Shown here one piece after another: positions 5,027-7,126 of a stretch of 7,126 nt of DNA (the first letter of the stretch is position 1; each line of letters opens with the position of its first letter). The stretch is from Candidatus Moraniibacteriota bacterium (lineage in GTDB: Bacteria > Patescibacteriota > Minisyncoccia > Moranbacterales > GCA-2747515). The notes beneath the pieces are model-generated. The model had not been told where the DNA came from. It worked only from the letters and a program-made list of their open reading frames with translations, and ran no database searches. The stretch spans positions 1 to 7,126 of the forward strand of contig JALWEZ010000222.1 in NCBI GenBank assembly GCA_027039165.1, in the 5' to 3' direction. Position numbers and translations under genes: made by a program.

Positions 5027-6835
5027 ATGAATATAAAAAAAGAAAAAGATATACTCGATGCATCATCGCAGATAAATAGACACACCGTGCTTTTTTTCTT
5101 GTTTTTTATTCTTTATTCACTTGTTACAACACTAAGCGTTAAAGATGTGCAACTTTTGGTGCCAAGTCTCGGTGTACGATTACCTCTTTTGGATATCAAT
5201 ATTCCAATCTTTTGGTTTTTTGTCATTGTTCCAGTGCTAATACTTATCTTTCATGTTAATGTTCTTTTGCATATCAGAGAACATTATCACAAGCTTAAAA
5301 AATGGATAAAAAGTGAGGGTGATAAAAATCTCTCTGAATTATTTACACAACTTTTGCCGTTTTTCATCGACTTTGCGTTAGTTTCAGCACAAAAACATTC
5401 TAAGCAAAAGAAAGATTTGGACAAAAAGAAATCTTTCTTACAACAGCTCTGGTCATGGTTGACAGCCATATTCACTTTTAACGGAACTGTATTATTGTTT
5501 AGAGTTGTTTTTATTTCTACTATTTATCTTTTACCAGTTAGCACTCTTTCTATAATATTTTGGCGTTTTGCTGATTATCAAAGTATCTATGAAAGTCTTT
5601 TTCATCTTTTGATACTGCTTGTTGATGTTTTGTGTATTTATTATCTACACAAAAATGTATTACAACATTTCATGAAAGTAAGGTTATTACTTAATGGAAT
5701 TATGTTTTTGGTGGGTATTGGGGGCATTTCTTTTTGGATAGTATTATTTTTGACTGTAAATAAACCAATAAAATTACAGGAATTAATAACAGCTAAACCA
5801 AAAACCGAAATTCAAAAAAAATTCCAAAAGGTTTTGAAATTAGCAATTCCTCACATAACCATTAAATCAACCGAAGAAGTGCCACTCCCTAGTCTTGAGC
5901 AATGGAAAGAATATAATAATCTGTCAAAAAAAGACTCTAATGAAAATGATATAGACTACATACCAAGGTTAGATTTGTCCCACAGAGATTTAAATTTCGC
6001 TCAATTGTCTGGTACATACCTTCCATATGTTAACTTAAATGAAGCACAGTTACAAGTTGCTAATTTAAATGGAGCATATCTACAAGGAGCTACTTTGCGA
6101 AAAGCTAATTTAACCAAAGTTAATTTAGGTCAATCAATTTTACGACACGCAGATTTACGTAAAATAATCTTAAATAATGCTGATTTATGGAATGCTGATT
6201 TGTATAATGCTAATTTACGTAAAGCTAATTTATTTGGTTCTAATTTAGCACAAGTAAATTTAAGTAATTCAAATTTAGTTAGAGTTGATGCAAGATATGC
6301 AAATTTTGTGAGTGCTAATTTTCAAAATGCAATATTATGGAAATCTTATTTTAATCATTCAAATATGGCTAAAGCTAATTTTTACGCATCGTATATTGAT
6401 AATACAGAATTTATTTGTGTTGATACTCAAGGCACTCACATAGAAAATTCTATTATATTCAATAATAAATTCAATATAGACAATCAACAAACTGTATGCA
6501 AAAAAGATACAGAGTACAAAAAAAATGAATTTGAAGTAAAACAAAATATAGATTTAAAAAGTCAATTAGACGCATGGAGTCAATCTTTAATAGATACAAG
6601 GCATATTAATATTGATTTTGCAAGTAAGCTCATTAGCTGCGAACATTTTGGTATTCCTCGGTTATTGTATTTAATTAGTAAAGATGGTAATAATGTGCAA
6701 AATGATATTTTTGACAAAATGCTACATGAACTGATTAAAATTTACAATTTTTGGGAAAAAAATAATTTAAAACTCATAAGACAAATAGACCCATATGGAT
6801 ACAATAAGAAGTGTCTCATAAAAGAAAAAGATTAA
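5027..6835 (+). CDS. Multi-spanning membrane protein with pentapeptide repeats
   Basis: This 602-aa protein joins a membrane domain to a right-handed pentapeptide beta-helix. Hydrophobic segments lie at about 21-38, 60-82, 153-178, 190-206 and 222-244. The region around LPLLDINIPIFWFFVIVP (52-69) followed by HVNVLLHIREHYHKL resembles, from memory, the N-terminal domain of a known class of bacterial pentapeptide proteins of unknown function. A linker (245-312) leads to about 30 pentapeptide repeats (about 315-464), with the usual A(D/N)Lxx pattern (ADLWN, ANLRK, ANLFG). The C-terminal 130 residues are polar and helical, with three cysteines (491, 538, 596), and unrecognised. The topology of the repeat part is uncertain because five segments are predicted. 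ATG 5027 lies 6 nt after a TATAAT (5016-5021), so a leaderless transcript is conceivable, as is read-through from the TPR gene. The first part looks less AT-rich than the repeats, and a transposase follows, so acquisition by transfer is possible. Confidence 0.88.
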   Translation: MNIKKEKDILDASSQINRHTVLFFLFFILYSLVTTLSVKDVQLLVPSLGVRLPLLDINIPIFWFFVIVPVLILIFHVNVLLHIREHYHKLKKWIKSEGDKNLSELFTQLLPFFIDFALVSAQKHSKQKKDLDKKKSFLQQLWSWLTAIFTFNGTVLLFRVVFISTIYLLPVSTLSIIFWRFADYQSIYESLFHLLILLVDVLCIYYLHKNVLQHFMKVRLLLNGIMFLVGIGGISFWIVLFLTVNKPIKLQELITAKPKTEIQKKFQKVLKLAIPHITIKSTEEVPLPSLEQWKEYNNLSKKDSNENDIDYIPRLDLSHRDLNFAQLSGTYLPYVNLNEAQLQVANLNGAYLQGATLRKANLTKVNLGQSILRHADLRKIILNNADLWNADLYNANLRKANLFGSNLAQVNLSNSNLVRVDARYANFVSANFQNAILWKSYFNHSNMAKANFYASYIDNTEFICVDTQGTHIENSIIFNNKFNIDNQQTVCKKDTEYKKNEFEVKQNIDLKSQLDAWSQSLIDTRHINIDFASKLISCEHFGIPRLLYLISKDGNNVQNDIFDKMLHELIKIYNFWEKNNLKLIRQIDPYGYNKKCLIKEKD

Positions 6836-6844
6836 AAATGCGAA

Positions 6845-7125
6845 TTACGAATTAAAAAACAGAGTTTTTACTTGATACCACATTATTGCAGACATAAGCA
6901 TCGAAATCGTTCCGTCAATTGAACGAGCTAGTGAACAATTTAAACCAAAACGCGTTTTGATTACAGAGAAAACTTGTTCATTTTTTGGCGTTTTTTCATG
7001 TCTCTGTGTTGCATTTTTGTCATTAATTTTTTCATATTTTTGCGGGGTGCGGCTATAAGTTTAACCCCATTTTCTGCAAGTATTTTTCGCAATTGTTCAC
7101 TGATGTACCTAGTGTCAGCCCAAAC
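6845..7125 (-). pseudogene. DDE transposase 3' end (IS4/IS982-like), frame-switched, cut by the right edge
   Basis: Two overlapping minus-strand frames together give the C-terminal part of an insertion-sequence transposase. The first (7125 to TAA at 6961-6963) reads VWADTRYISEQLRKILAENG and continues through KLIAAPRKNMKK, the typical region holding the second catalytic Asp of DDE enzymes. The second (about 6979 to TAA at 6845-6847) reads EQVFSVIKTRFGL and then ARSIDG. Joined at the A6 tract (6981-6986) they restore R-x(3)-E-x(6)-K, the signature carrying the catalytic Glu. The first frame alone lacks that Glu. RKNMK suggests IS982, but the assignment is by eye. The N-terminal half lies beyond the window. 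The gene converges on the pentapeptide gene, ending 9 nt from its stop. It is either a decayed copy or one expressed by -1 frameshifting. Confidence 0.8.
6981..6986 (-). other. A6 tract at the transposase frame junction (candidate slippage site)
   Basis: The minus strand reads CGC CAA AAA ATG in the first frame. A -1 slip on AAA lets reading go on as AAT GAA CAA GTT, giving RQKNEQVFSVIK and restoring the catalytic-Glu signature with exact spacing. A second A6 tract sits at 6991-6996, but slipping there would lose the conserved Arg. A simple one-base deletion in a dead element explains the same data. Confidence 0.45.
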
Positions 7126-7126
7126 T

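Noticed and set aside
6855..6869. AAAAAC-AGA-GTTTTT as a terminator for the pentapeptide gene
   Set aside because: The stem is almost all A-T with a 3-nt loop and no T-run beyond the stem, and it lies inside the transposase reading frame.

Overview
This AT-rich window (low GC by eye, dense in poly-A and poly-T) looks like a small, streamlined bacterial genome. The best guess is a Candidate Phyla Radiation (Patescibacteria) member, at moderate confidence only. The clues are short intergenic gaps, almost no Shine-Dalgarno sequences, tRNA genes without an encoded CCA, a typical RmuC, and long membrane-anchored repeat proteins. UGA is read as stop, as in the standard bacterial code.

The left part (1-2059) is transcribed leftward. 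From right to left it holds tRNA-Lys(CUU), tRNA-Arg(UCU), a strong intrinsic terminator, a 79-aa protein resembling the start of a DUF4097-type beta-strand protein, a second GC-rich terminator, an FAD-dependent oxidoreductase of the geranylgeranyl reductase family, a small hypothetical ORF and the first codons of another possible gene cut by the window edge. The -35 box of the 79-aa gene lies inside the stem of the tRNA terminator.

The right part (2249-6835) is transcribed rightward. A first unit carries rmuC and, 5 nt after it, an 87-aa two-helix membrane protein. A second unit carries a membrane-anchored TPR protein, then a possible 29-aa ORF, then a 602-aa protein with an N-terminal membrane domain and about 30 pentapeptide repeats. 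The gaps in this unit are only 6 nt. The TPR and pentapeptide proteins both present an elongated repeat scaffold at the membrane. Their function is not known and I do not assign one.

The right edge (6845-7126) is the 3' end of a convergent DDE transposase gene (IS4/IS982-like). It is read in two frames that meet at an A6 tract exactly where the catalytic glutamate should be. It is either a broken insertion sequence or one using -1 frameshifting. A motif that recurs through the window is an extended -10 promoter, TGTTATAAT or TGTTATAAA, in front of four transcription units.

I found no convincing new defence or mobile system. The most unusual items are the transposase frame switch at the catalytic residue, the promoter nested in a terminator, the two-nucleotide tRNA leader, and the membrane TPR/pentapeptide pair.
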